A DNA stretch of 64,000 bases from Ectothiorhodospiraceae bacterium (GTDB lineage Bacteria > Pseudomonadota > Gammaproteobacteria > GCA-002705445 > GCA-002716945), in contig BOXR01000002.1 in assembly GCA_019651095.1 (NCBI GenBank), forward strand, positions 1-64,000, written 5' to 3'. Position numbers and translations under genes: made by a program. Numbering within the stretch: position 1 is the first letter of the stretch; each line of letters opens with the position of its first letter. This document shows positions 45,360 through 54,908 of this stretch, in pieces. The notes below the pieces were generated by a model that had not been told where the DNA came from, ran no database searches, and saw only the letters and a program-made list of their open reading frames with translations.

Positions 45360-47951
45360 ATGGATATAAATAATATAAAATTTACTGACAAAGTGAGAGA
45401 AATTTTCTCATTGTCCGATCAAAAGGCAAAACAGTATAAGCATCAACATATCGATAATGTACATGTGCTATTGTCTATTCTAGATACATCATGTCTTGGT
45501 AGAAAGTTATTAGAAGTCTCTAAGCTTAATCTAGACAAACTTAGAGTTGAGTGTATGGATGAAATTAACTCGCTTCCTGTTATTTCCAACATCAATGAAA
45601 AAACTGAGATTACATCCAGTTTATATAATGTCTTAAAAAGCTCAGAGAGTGAATCACGAAGTGTGGGAGACACATATGTTGCCTCAGATATCTTGGCTGT
45701 GCAGATTCTTAATGACAAATACTCCAAAGATAGTCAAAAAAATACTGAGTTCGATGTAAATGCAGTTAAGGCCAATCTTTTGTTGGACAGAGAAAAAAAC
45801 AAAATTATGACTGCCTCAGCAGAAGACAGTGCATCCTCAGTATCAGAGTATTTAATTGACATAACAAAACAAGCAGAGGAAGGAAAGTTGGACCCTGTAA
45901 TTGGTCGTGACACGGAGATCAGGCGAACAATTCAAGTTCTGCAAAGACGAACAAAAAATAATCCTGTGCTAATTGGTGAGCCAGGAGTCGGTAAAACAGC
46001 CATTATCGAAGGCTTAGCACAAAGAATAATTAATAAAGAGGTACCATCTGGCTTAAAAGACAAAATAATAATGCAACTTGATCTAGCAGCGCTTTTGGCA
46101 GGTTCTAAATTTAGAGGCGATTTTGAAGAGAGATTAAAATCAGTAATTAAGGAAATAGAAAAAAATAATGATAAATATATTTTATTCATAGATGAAATAC
46201 ACACTATGGTTGGTGCAGGCAAAGCCGAGGGATCATTAGATGCAGGAAATATGCTCAAACCGGCACTTGCACGTGGAGAGCTCCATTGTATAGGTGCAAC
46301 GACACTTGATGAATTTAGAGAAAACATTGAAAAAGACCCAGCGCTTGAAAGAAGATTTCAAAAGGTAATTATTGAACAACCCTCGCAAGATGAGACAATT
46401 GCAATTCTAAGGGGTCTAAAAGAAAAATATGAAATACATCATGGAGTCTCAATTTCAGACTCATCAATCATAGCTGCTACTAGACTCTCCACAAAATACA
46501 TTACAGACAGAAATCTACCAGATAAAGCAATAGATCTTATCGATGAATCTGCAAGCTTAATTAGAATGGAAATCGATTCAAAACCTGAGGATTTAGATGA
46601 ACTTGAGAGAAAAATTATTACATTAAAGATAGAAAAAGAGGCTCTTGCCAAGAGTCAAGATGATGAGGGTGACGCAATAGATGAAATTTTAAATAAACTA
46701 AAAGATCTAGAGAAAAAATATAATGAACTAGAAAAAGTTTGGGTCCGAGAGAAAGATATTTTGAATAAATCAAATGCCCTCAAATCTCAGCTAGAAGAAT
46801 CAAGATTGCAACTGGAGAGTGCTAAAAGAAATGGTGATCTAATGAAGATGGCAGAACTAAGACATGGAGTTATTCCTGAAATTGAAAATAGTCTAAAAGA
46901 TTCAGAAACCATTAATCACAAGGATTTAAAACTTCTCCGTAATAGAGTAACTGAGGAGATAGTAGCAAATGTTGTATCGAAATGGACAGGCATCCCAATT
47001 TCATCAATGATGTTGTCTGAAAAAGAAAAATTACTCAACTTAGAAAAAAAATTATCTGAATCTGTTGTGGGACAAGAGAGAGCTGTTACTGCTGTGAGCA
47101 ATGCGATCAGAAGGTCTAGGGCTGGCATATCAGATCCAGATAAACCTAATGGAGTATTTCTATTTCTTGGACCTACGGGAGTTGGTAAAACAGAACTTAC
47201 AAAGGAATTATCAAGACAGCTATTTGATAACATAGATTCACTCATTAGATTGGACATGTCAGAATTTGCTGAAAAACATAATGTGTCAAGATTTATTGGC
47301 GCGCCTCCAGGCTATGTTGGGTACGAGCAAGGAGGATCACTCACTGAGATAGTCAGAAGAAAACCATATTCAATTGTATTGTTGGATGAGATAGAAAAAG
47401 CTCACCCTGAAGTTTTAAATATCCTTCTTCAACTATTCGATGACGGAAGATTAACTGATGGTCAGGGCAGGGTTATTGATTTTAAGAATACAATTATTGT
47501 TATGACTTCCAATCTTGGCGCTGAGTATTTCAGTGAGCCTAACGTTGATCTAAAAAATAAAATAAAAGATGTTATACAGAATAGTTTCAGACCCGAATTT
47601 ATTAATAGAATTGATGATATTATTGCATTTAACAAACTTAGTGCAGAAAATTTAAAAACTATAACTATCAATCAACTATCTCAATTATCTCAGAGAGTAT
47701 ATCGTGACATGGCAATTGAGACAATTTTTGATACCTCTGTGATTGATTATTTATCAAAGGTCGGTGATAACAACATTTATGGAGCTAGACCTATAAAGAG
47801 AAAAATTCAAACGCAGATTGAGAATGAATTATCTAAGTTGATTATCTCTGATGATATTATTAAAGGTGGGAGTTATACTATCAGCTTCACAGACGGTAGA
47901 CTAGTATCAACGCTTAATCAAAAGCAGATACAATCAAATCCATCTTCTTGA
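45360..47951 (+). CDS. clpB: ClpB disaggregase
   Basis: The roughly 863-residue AAA+ protein has the N domain (FTDKVREIFSLSDQKAKQY), a first AAA module (GEPGVGKTAIIEGLAQ, IHTMVGAGKAEG), a coiled-coil middle domain (about residues 400-520) and a second AAA module (GPTGVGKTELTKELSR, DEIEKAHPEVLNIL). The long middle domain marks ClpB rather than ClpA. It rescues aggregated protein with DnaK. The start is ATG 45360 (MDINNIKF); an in-frame start at 45336 adds eight residues with no family match. It overlaps the convergent gene by 18 bp. Confidence 0.93.
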   Translation: MDINNIKFTDKVREIFSLSDQKAKQYKHQHIDNVHVLLSILDTSCLGRKLLEVSKLNLDKLRVECMDEINSLPVISNINEKTEITSSLYNVLKSSESESRSVGDTYVASDILAVQILNDKYSKDSQKNTEFDVNAVKANLLLDREKNKIMTASAEDSASSVSEYLIDITKQAEEGKLDPVIGRDTEIRRTIQVLQRRTKNNPVLIGEPGVGKTAIIEGLAQRIINKEVPSGLKDKIIMQLDLAALLAGSKFRGDFEERLKSVIKEIEKNNDKYILFIDEIHTMVGAGKAEGSLDAGNMLKPALARGELHCIGATTLDEFRENIEKDPALERRFQKVIIEQPSQDETIAILRGLKEKYEIHHGVSISDSSIIAATRLSTKYITDRNLPDKAIDLIDESASLIRMEIDSKPEDLDELERKIITLKIEKEALAKSQDDEGDAIDEILNKLKDLEKKYNELEKVWVREKDILNKSNALKSQLEESRLQLESAKRNGDLMKMAELRHGVIPEIENSLKDSETINHKDLKLLRNRVTEEIVANVVSKWTGIPISSMMLSEKEKLLNLEKKLSESVVGQERAVTAVSNAIRRSRAGISDPDKPNGVFLFLGPTGVGKTELTKELSRQLFDNIDSLIRLDMSEFAEKHNVSRFIGAPPGYVGYEQGGSLTEIVRRKPYSIVLLDEIEKAHPEVLNILLQLFDDGRLTDGQGRVIDFKNTIIVMTSNLGAEYFSEPNVDLKNKIKDVIQNSFRPEFINRIDDIIAFNKLSAENLKTITINQLSQLSQRVYRDMAIETIFDTSVIDYLSKVGDNNIYGARPIKRKIQTQIENELSKLIISDDIIKGGSYTISFTDGRLVSTLNQKQIQSNPSS

Positions 47952-48604
47952 TTTTGCTTTGTAGCTTTCATAATCAACCCCGAATAACTTTCTCAAATAA
48001 GTTTCCTCTCTTTTAATTATAAAATAATGTAAAGTAATTGCAGTGAAAATAGACATTAAACTGATGTGCAAAAAACTAAGTGATATTCCAAGACCAATTT
48101 GAAAAATAACTAAAGCAAGATACATAGGATTTCTAATATATTTATAAATACCACTGGTTATGAGTTTATTCGACTGAGTGGTTGGATTTGGATCCTCTTC
48201 ATTTTGTCTAAATAATCCCACTGATAAAAAAATCAATATAAATGATACAAGTATGACTAAACCTCCTAATTCTGGAGATCTGAGAGAATCAAGAAAAACT
48301 GGAAGCTTATAAAGCTGAATGACATAAAGGTTACTTATACCAATGAAAAAAGCCTAAATTTAAATAAAATAACATAATGAATGGCGGGAAGGTTGGTATA
48401 GTAGCTGAATTATTCAATTCTCTAGGAAAATACGAGATGTGTATGAAGAGAATGAAATGCAAGACCAGAGATAAACGCAATCATACCAAGAGAAAATGCA
48501 CTCTCAATTTGTATCTGTGTATTACCTAAATACCAACTGAAAAAATTTATATACTGATAAAACATATTTGCTAATAATAGATATGAACTATATTTTTTGA
48601 ACAT
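47934..48604 (-). CDS. Isoprenylcysteine-carboxyl-methyltransferase-family membrane protein, frameshifted
   Basis: The C-terminal part carries the family signature TSGIYKYIRNPMYLALVIFQIG and a terminal EETYLRKLFGVDYESYKAKSRRWI. Upstream pieces in other frames (YSSYLLLANMFYQYINFF, ATIPTFPPFIMLFY, PELGGLVILV) supply further membrane helices. Indels near 48240-48350 and near 48450 break the frame. Joined length about 220 residues with five to six helices. Relatives methylate small lipids or phosphatidylethanolamine. The upstream boundary is uncertain; it overlaps the rsmA end. Confidence 0.7.
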
Positions 48605-49353
48605 AATCACTTATCAATATGTAGTCATTCACTGTGAGGTTTTCTGCCCTAAGATCTGGTTTCAAGTTTATAGTGTTGAAATCACTTGCATTTAGATAAG
48701 ACTTAAGTGAAGTCTTGATCATTTTGCGCCTTCCCTCAAATGCTGATTTGACGATATCATAAAAAATATTTTCATGATTCTTGTTGTAAAAAGGATATTT
48801 TTTTGCAGACAATCTTATAAATGAGGACTTTACTTTTGGTTTAGGTGAGAAAACATTCTCACTTATGTCAAACAATTTTTTTACATTAAAGTAGGCTTGA
48901 GCCATGATACTCAATCTTCCATAGATTTTGGAATTTGATTTGGCAACTATTCTGTCTACAACTTCTTTTTGTAACATAAAATGCATATCTATAATCTTAT
49001 TACAATTACACATTTTAAAAATTATTTCTGTTGAAATATTATAGGGAAGATTACCTATAACTCTCACTGAATGATCAAGACTATCTAGATTATATTTTAA
49101 GATATCAATATTAAGTATTAAGCTATTCTCATATTCACGAAAATTTACTCTTGAGATTATCAATAAGGTCATAATCTTTCTCGATTAGAATCATTTTTTT
49201 TACTTTATTAATAATAGATTTTGTCATTACTCCATCTCCTGGTCCTATTTCAATTACTTCATCATATTTAGACGGATTAATATGCCTGACTAGCTTATCA
49301 ACAATATTCTGATCTTTAAGAAAATGTTGTCCGAGATTTTTTTTATATTGCAC
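48588..49353 (-). CDS. rsmA: 16S rRNA dimethyladenosine transferase, frameshifted
   Basis: The start is GTG 49353 ((M)QYKKNLGQHFLKDQNIVDKL), overlapping the pdxA end by 11 bp. SAM-binding GPGDGVMT and the NLPYNIST motif identify RsmA/KsgA. An indel near 49140-49165 breaks the frame between the two parts. Joined length about 255 residues. It dimethylates A1518 and A1519 of 16S rRNA. Confidence 0.92.
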
Positions 49354-50323
49354 TTTTAGAAATATCTCTAGCAACTTTCAATGCTTGAGTAAAACTTGAT
49401 ATGTCAACTTTACCAGTGCCTACTAGTTCTGTAGCTGTACCATGATCTACAGACACACGAATTATAGGTAATCCAAGAGTTACATTTGTAGTTCTGCTAA
49501 AGTCATCATATTTTATAACAGGTAAACCCTGATCATGATACATTGTATGTATCACATCGTACTTATTCACGAATTTTTTGATGAATGCTGTATCTGCTGG
49601 AACAGGTCCATCAACTTTTACTCCCATTTTATTGAGAGATTTTACAGCAGGTATGATAATATCAATTTCTTCTTTTCCAAGAAGTCCGTCTTCACCAGCG
49701 TGTGGATTAACTCCGCATATAAGTATTTTTGGTTTTTTACAACCAAATTTAGTTTTAAGCTCTTCATTTATTATGCATACTTTTTCTATAATATTATCTT
49801 TCGTTATCTCTTTTATAATTTTTCTAAGTGGCGTATGAATGGTTTGAAGGGTTACCTTGAGTCTATCATTCATAAGCATCATAATTGATTTAGATTTGCA
49901 AAGTTTTGCAAGAAATTCAGTGTGACCAGAAATTTTATAACCACCTCTATTTAGTACAGATTTAGATATCGGCCCTGTAACCATCGCGTCAAAGTCACCT
50001 CTCATACAGCCCTCAGCAGCTGTTTGAATAGAATCTATTACAAATGAAGCGTTCTTTGGGTTCATGTAACCCGGCTTATTTTTTGATCTAAGCTTTAGGG
50101 GATAGACATTAATCACCCCTAAGCCGCTGAGAGTCTTCGATGTTACCGTCTTTAATAGATTGATCTTTATCTCAACTTTTAGTTTTTTTGAGCTATCCAA
50201 TAATAGTTTTGGGTCTGTTATAAAGATATGATTACGCGTGATGATTGACTTAGCCATCATGACACATATGTCTGGACCGATACCACCTGGATCGCCTAGA
50301 GTTATAGCTATCCTCCTACTCAT
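49343..50323 (-). CDS. pdxA: 4-hydroxythreonine-4-phosphate dehydrogenase
   Basis: The 326-residue enzyme has ITLGDPGGIGPD at the N-terminus and the metal and substrate sites GHTEFLA, NPHAGEDG, TMYHDQGLPVIK and SVDHGTA. It acts in pyridoxal phosphate synthesis. Its place between surA and rsmA is standard. Confidence 0.96.
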   Translation of the reverse strand: MSRRIAITLGDPGGIGPDICVMMAKSIITRNHIFITDPKLLLDSSKKLKVEIKINLLKTVTSKTLSGLGVINVYPLKLRSKNKPGYMNPKNASFVIDSIQTAAEGCMRGDFDAMVTGPISKSVLNRGGYKISGHTEFLAKLCKSKSIMMLMNDRLKVTLQTIHTPLRKIIKEITKDNIIEKVCIINEELKTKFGCKKPKILICGVNPHAGEDGLLGKEEIDIIIPAVKSLNKMGVKVDGPVPADTAFIKKFVNKYDVIHTMYHDQGLPVIKYDDFSRTTNVTLGLPIIRVSVDHGTATELVGTGKVDISSFTQALKVARDISKSAI

Positions 50324-50350
50324 CTGACATATTCGATGTATGCCTGATCT

Positions 50351-51536
50351 TTAGTTTAGCCAGCCACTCTTTTTAGCTACGGCAACTTTTCTATCTTTTA
50401 ATATCGCAATAGCTTGATTTCTTCTTATGTTCTCCGAGATGTTTTTTATTCTCTTGTCTTGTAAATATAGAATGTGCCATCCAAATTTTGTTTTAAATGG
50501 CTCGCTTACTCCACCAACCTCAGTGTTAATCATCACTTTTCTAAAATTCTCTACTACCAATTCTTTTGTTATCCACCCAAGAGACCCGCCTTTGATCGCA
50601 GAGGTCTTGTCCTTAGAAAATTCCTCTGCATACTTAGAGAAAGACTCACCATTTTGGACGCTTGTTTTGATTTCATAGAATCTTTTTTTAATTTCTTCTG
50701 GCCCCTCCATAGGAGTTGTCGTCATAAGAATATGACTGACTTTATACTCGTCAACAAGAACATTACTTTCTAGTACATGAAGCATGGTAAAACCTTTCCC
50801 TGTTTTAAAAACTCTACTGAAGTTATCTTTATCGAGTAATTGGAGATTACTTTGATAGATATCTGGAAGCTTATGTACTTGAATATCATCTAGCACAGTT
50901 TTTTTTATATCATATGCTGGATATTTTTTTTCTTCATCCTCTAGTCCAGTCGCTTTGATACCATTAAGTACAATTGTGGCTTGGCTTAAATTTAATTTAT
51001 TTGTTTTGTCTAGGATAATATATTCTCTTATTTTCATCCTACCATCAATCTGAGGTAACTGATTACTTTTTAAAAAACTTTCTATCTCCTCATCTGATAT
51101 GTATGCTCTATTATCAAACTGTGTCCTGAAAAGCTCTTGTATTTGTATTTTTCTCCTCAGTTTTTCAAGATATTTTATATAACTAATATTTTGCTTTTCA
51201 ACTGCATCTTTGAGCTGGAGCACAGTCAAACCCTGATTTTCTAGCTATTAGCTTAAGACGATTTTGAAGATCGATGTCTGAGATCCTTATTCCCATTCTA
51301 GAACTTGCCTGATCCAAGAGGGACTCCTCAATCAATTGGTCTAGAATTTTGTTTTTTATTTTTGTAAATTCAATTCTACTTAAACTTTGCGGCTTAACTT
51401 CTTTCATTCTCTCATCTAGATCTGATTGAAGTATTACTTTGTCATTTACAATTGCCACAACACTGTCTTGTAATGAGTAGCTTGTATTTGTCAGCACAAA
51501 TAGGATTAAAAAAAATAGACCTTTTAACTTATTCAT
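50351..51536 (-). CDS. surA: Periplasmic chaperone SurA, frameshifted
   Basis: The ATG at 51536 (MNKLKGLFFLILFVLTNTSYS) gives a signal peptide and overlaps lptD by 8 bp. The N-terminal chaperone domain (VVAIVNDKVILQSDLDERM) and two parvulin-type segments (second: KVSHILMTTT, LGWITKELVVENF) are present. An indel near 51200-51230 breaks the frame. Joined length about 395 residues. It chaperones outer-membrane proteins, including LptD. Confidence 0.92.
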
Positions 51537-53802
51537 AATCTGTTCGATCCTCATAACCAGAAATTCCTCTTCTTAGCAACGCGGATGTCTTGTTGTTTGT
51601 TGTTGTCAAACCCTTAGGCAAGAACTCAAAGAATAAGGCATTATCTTTCTTTACACCTGTCCAATAATCTCTGGCAACAATTTTGAGTGAGTAGCAACAA
51701 CTATCATATTCTATTCCGATCATTGTATCGATTAAATCCTCTACATTCCTTCTACTATTAGAGAAGGAGTAGTTGTATTTCCCGATTATAGAAAATTGAG
51801 TATTGAAAGAGTAAACTCCTGACAAGTCTATTTCTTCTCCTTTGCCTCGAAAATATCTATAATCAGCATTAAATAATTTATTCATTGAACTAGAACTATT
51901 ATTATACCTATAACTGATATTATTTCGCATCCCATGTCCTTTGTGAGGATTCCAAACTGATCCTACAGATAATGATGAATTATTGCTTAATCTAGCAGTC
52001 ATTAGACCTATAATATTTGAAGCATCGGAATGAGATTTAGTATTATCTGTTAAATGAACATCTCGATCATCAAAGTATATTAATTGACCAATGGTTCCAG
52101 TGAATAATTCATCACCTGAATTTTCATCTATTATCCTATGTGTTAGAGCTAAAGAGATCTGTTTTGCATCATTGATTCTGTCCTCGCCATAAAATTTATT
52201 CTCTGATAGTAAGGAGTATTTAAATTCTTTTAGTCCTGTGTCGAATAAAGGATTGCCATCTTGGTTACCAACCGGAATATACAATAAGTATGCCTCAGGC
52301 TCTAATGTATAAAGCTTATCTCCAACAAATTTATCAAAATATAGTTTTCCACGAAGACTAGCTATTGCAGTCGTCTTAGATTTTGGATCCTCAGTGTTGT
52401 TATCAAGACTGTAGTCAATATGCCTAATACCAAATTTAGGAGTAACCTCCCATCCATCTGAAATCGATGGCATTTCAATACTTGGATAAATCAAATACCT
52501 AGTTCCCTCAACTTGAGAGTTATCTTTATGTTCAAACTTATCAATGCTGGCTTTAATATTGTAATTAAATTCAGAGCTATTCTTGTTTTTGTAATTAAAT
52601 TTGAACGATGGCATAGTTTCATATTGCTCAGCAACACCGGTTGTAGAAGGTTGATAGGAGAGGGAAGATAGCTCATAACTATAAATATTTTCATCTGTAT
52701 ATGTCTCTCCAAATAACCTAATTTCTCTCTTAACACTAGACTGGCTAACTGTACTTAGAGAATTTCCAAAATCATTAAAGTAATCTCGATCAGATACTCT
52801 GCTATATGAAAGGTCACTGCTGATCATAGATCCAATCAATCCATTATTGTTACTGGCAAGTGTATTATACAAAGTTCTATCATCATCAATTTTATAAATA
52901 TATCGGTCATCACCATATTCATCATCATTTTCTAGATGTGTAAAATTTATTAAACTTCTAGTCTCATTATGTCCTAAATACCTAAATTCATTATCAAATA
53001 GTACGCCTCGATCACTAAGGGATGTAACTTGGACAGTAGCATCGTAATTTTTAGCTAAATTAAAGTAATATGGTACAGATAAAGCTGTCCCGCTATCCCC
53101 AGATGAACCAAAAGAGGGAGTGAGTATTCCCGATTGTCTTTTATCTGTAAGTGGATAGCTCATGAAAGGAGAGTAAAAAATTGGAATATTTTTATATTTA
53201 AGAAGCATGTTATATGAATGACCTCTCTCATCTTTATCAAAAAGTTTAGTCGAAGTTGAGGTAAGTTCCCAATCGGGATCATTTATGTTGCATGCCGTAT
53301 ATGTGGCATCCTCGAGATGAATATCCTTATTCCTTTTTACAATTATTTTTTCAGATAGCCCTGACCCTGAATTTTTACTTCTAAAATACTTAGCTTTAGA
53401 AAATGTAATATCACTATCCATACCCTGGTATTCAGCAGATTCAGAATACACTGAAATCTCCTTATTAAAATACCCGACATTACCCGATGCTGAGACATTT
53501 TTTGTATCGGTGTAATATTTAATTTTATCTGCTTTTAGCATATCGCTCTGTCTTTCGGCCTCAGCATTCCCCTCTGCAAGAAATTCTTCCCCAGTCTGAC
53601 TTTGACTATCAGCTCTGATCTCAAGTGTAGATTCATCAGATATTACTAGTGTTTTCACATCATCAAAAGTCTCAAAAGTGTTTGATACACAAACACCTAA
53701 CTCCTCATCAAGGTAATCATTATCCTGAAGAGAGACTGATATTACTTTATCTCTCGAGGTATCACTACTCTCATTAATCTGAATGATAGAGGCGTCAGCC
53801 AT
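51529..53802 (-). CDS. lptD: LPS-assembly protein LptD, no signal peptide visible
   Basis: The 757-residue protein has an OstA-like N domain (LEIRADSQSQTGEEFLAEGN, LKADKIKYYTDTKNVSASG), then the LptD barrel (YKNIPIFYSPFMSYPLTDKRQSGIL, PYYFNLAKNYDATV). It inserts LPS into the outer membrane. ATG 53802 (MADASIIQIN) overlaps bamE by 8 bp, a typical tight junction; ATG 53832 is also open. Neither gives a signal peptide, which LptD needs for export. A deletion of the 5-prime coding part, or a sequence error, is possible. Confidence 0.9.
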   Translation of the reverse strand: MADASIIQINESSDTSRDKVISVSLQDNDYLDEELGVCVSNTFETFDDVKTLVISDESTLEIRADSQSQTGEEFLAEGNAEAERQSDMLKADKIKYYTDTKNVSASGNVGYFNKEISVYSESAEYQGMDSDITFSKAKYFRSKNSGSGLSEKIIVKRNKDIHLEDATYTACNINDPDWELTSTSTKLFDKDERGHSYNMLLKYKNIPIFYSPFMSYPLTDKRQSGILTPSFGSSGDSGTALSVPYYFNLAKNYDATVQVTSLSDRGVLFDNEFRYLGHNETRSLINFTHLENDDEYGDDRYIYKIDDDRTLYNTLASNNNGLIGSMISSDLSYSRVSDRDYFNDFGNSLSTVSQSSVKREIRLFGETYTDENIYSYELSSLSYQPSTTGVAEQYETMPSFKFNYKNKNSSEFNYNIKASIDKFEHKDNSQVEGTRYLIYPSIEMPSISDGWEVTPKFGIRHIDYSLDNNTEDPKSKTTAIASLRGKLYFDKFVGDKLYTLEPEAYLLYIPVGNQDGNPLFDTGLKEFKYSLLSENKFYGEDRINDAKQISLALTHRIIDENSGDELFTGTIGQLIYFDDRDVHLTDNTKSHSDASNIIGLMTARLSNNSSLSVGSVWNPHKGHGMRNNISYRYNNSSSSMNKLFNADYRYFRGKGEEIDLSGVYSFNTQFSIIGKYNYSFSNSRRNVEDLIDTMIGIEYDSCCYSLKIVARDYWTGVKKDNALFFEFLPKGLTTTNNKTSALLRRGISGYEDRTDYE

Positions 53803-54223
53803 TTCTAGTTGAGGACTTTTCAGTTTGGCCAAACTTTTTAAAAGTCTTCTGATCTATCACAATTTCAAATACTTTCTCGTTCTTGAATACCAGATAAAGA
53901 TTTTTGATTTTTTTCGAATTCGAATTATTGTAGTAGTAGTAATTCCAGTGATCATTATTGAAAGGACTAGATGTAGGCTTTCCTAGAAGGTACTTCACTT
54001 GTTCTCTAGATAAACCAATATCAAGTTGCTTAAAATTTTTCTCTTCCACAAGACGACCTTGTTCAATAGGTATAATGTAAGGCTCTATCTCGTTAATCGA
54101 TAGAGTTTTTTGGACGCTTTTTTGAATTCCACTCACAAAATCCATGATGCCAGCATGAGCCGATGATGAAAGCAAAGCTATGAATGCTGCCAAAAAGTAT
54201 CTTATATGATTAGTCAGAACCAT
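53795..54223 (-). CDS. bamE: BamE-like outer-membrane assembly protein, no lipobox cysteine
   Basis: The mature domain has BamE hallmarks: PYIIPIEQGRLVEE, QLDIGLSREQVKYLLGKPTSSPF and HWNYYYY. The N-terminus (YFLAAFIALLSSSAHAG) is a signal peptide of the ordinary type I kind. BamE is normally a lipoprotein with an L-x-x-C site; no Cys occurs here. It may be anchored through partners only, or the call may be a BamE-fold relative. Its end overlaps lptD. Confidence 0.78.
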   Translation of the reverse strand: MVLTNHIRYFLAAFIALLSSSAHAGIMDFVSGIQKSVQKTLSINEIEPYIIPIEQGRLVEEKNFKQLDIGLSREQVKYLLGKPTSSPFNNDHWNYYYYNNSNSKKIKNLYLVFKNEKVFEIVIDQKTFKKFGQTEKSSTRNG

Positions 54224-54265
54224 CGTGGAAAATTATAGCATTATCTGATGCTATCAGTTAAATTA

Positions 54266-54907
54266 TCAGTTTTTTATGATTGTGATAATTTCATCAGTTA
54301 GTCTCTGAGGGCCATCCTCACCACCTATTATTCTATGAAGAACACCTTTTTCTTTATAGAAATCAATGATTGGTTCAGTTTGCTCTGCATAGACTTTAAG
54401 ACGATTTGAGACTGTTTCTTCATTATCATCAGCCCTTTTAACAAAAATGCCTTCACCACATTTATCTCCCTCTCTAAAATCTGAAAAATACTCATTTTCT
54501 ATTTTTCCACAAGTGTTACAAGTTATTCGACCAACACATCTTTTGATTATCAAATCAGCAGGGACGTCTATGAGAAAGACATACTCTATTGAGAGGTTTA
54601 GGTTATTCAGTAAACTATCTAAGCTAGTGGCTTGTGATAAGTTTCTTGGGAAACCATCGAGTATAAAACCATTTTTGCAGTCACTAGAGGTGATTTTTTT
54701 TGAAACTAATTTAAGCACTATATCATCACTTACAAACTTTCCTGATGACATAATATTTTTTTAGTTCTTGCCCCATCTTTGATTCAGATTCTGTTTCAGC
54801 TCGAGTAAATCCCCCCGTAGAAATCTGAGGAAAGTTAAATTCATTTTTAATTTTTTTGGGTTTGGGACCTTTTCCTGAACCAGGTGCTCCTAAAAAAGTA
54901 TATTCAT
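54266..54907 (-). CDS. adk: Adenylate kinase, frameshifted
   Basis: From ATG 54907 the corrected start reads MNILFLGAPGSGKG (P-loop). Further parts are FILDGFPRNLSQATSLD, the lid region (CVGRITCNTCGKIENEYFSDF) and the C-terminal IDFYKEKGVLHRI. Indels lie in the T-run near 54893, in a compensating pair near 54810-54820, and near 54740. Joined length about 214 residues, normal for the long-lid form. It equilibrates ATP, ADP and AMP. Confidence 0.93.
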
Positions 54908-54908
54908 A

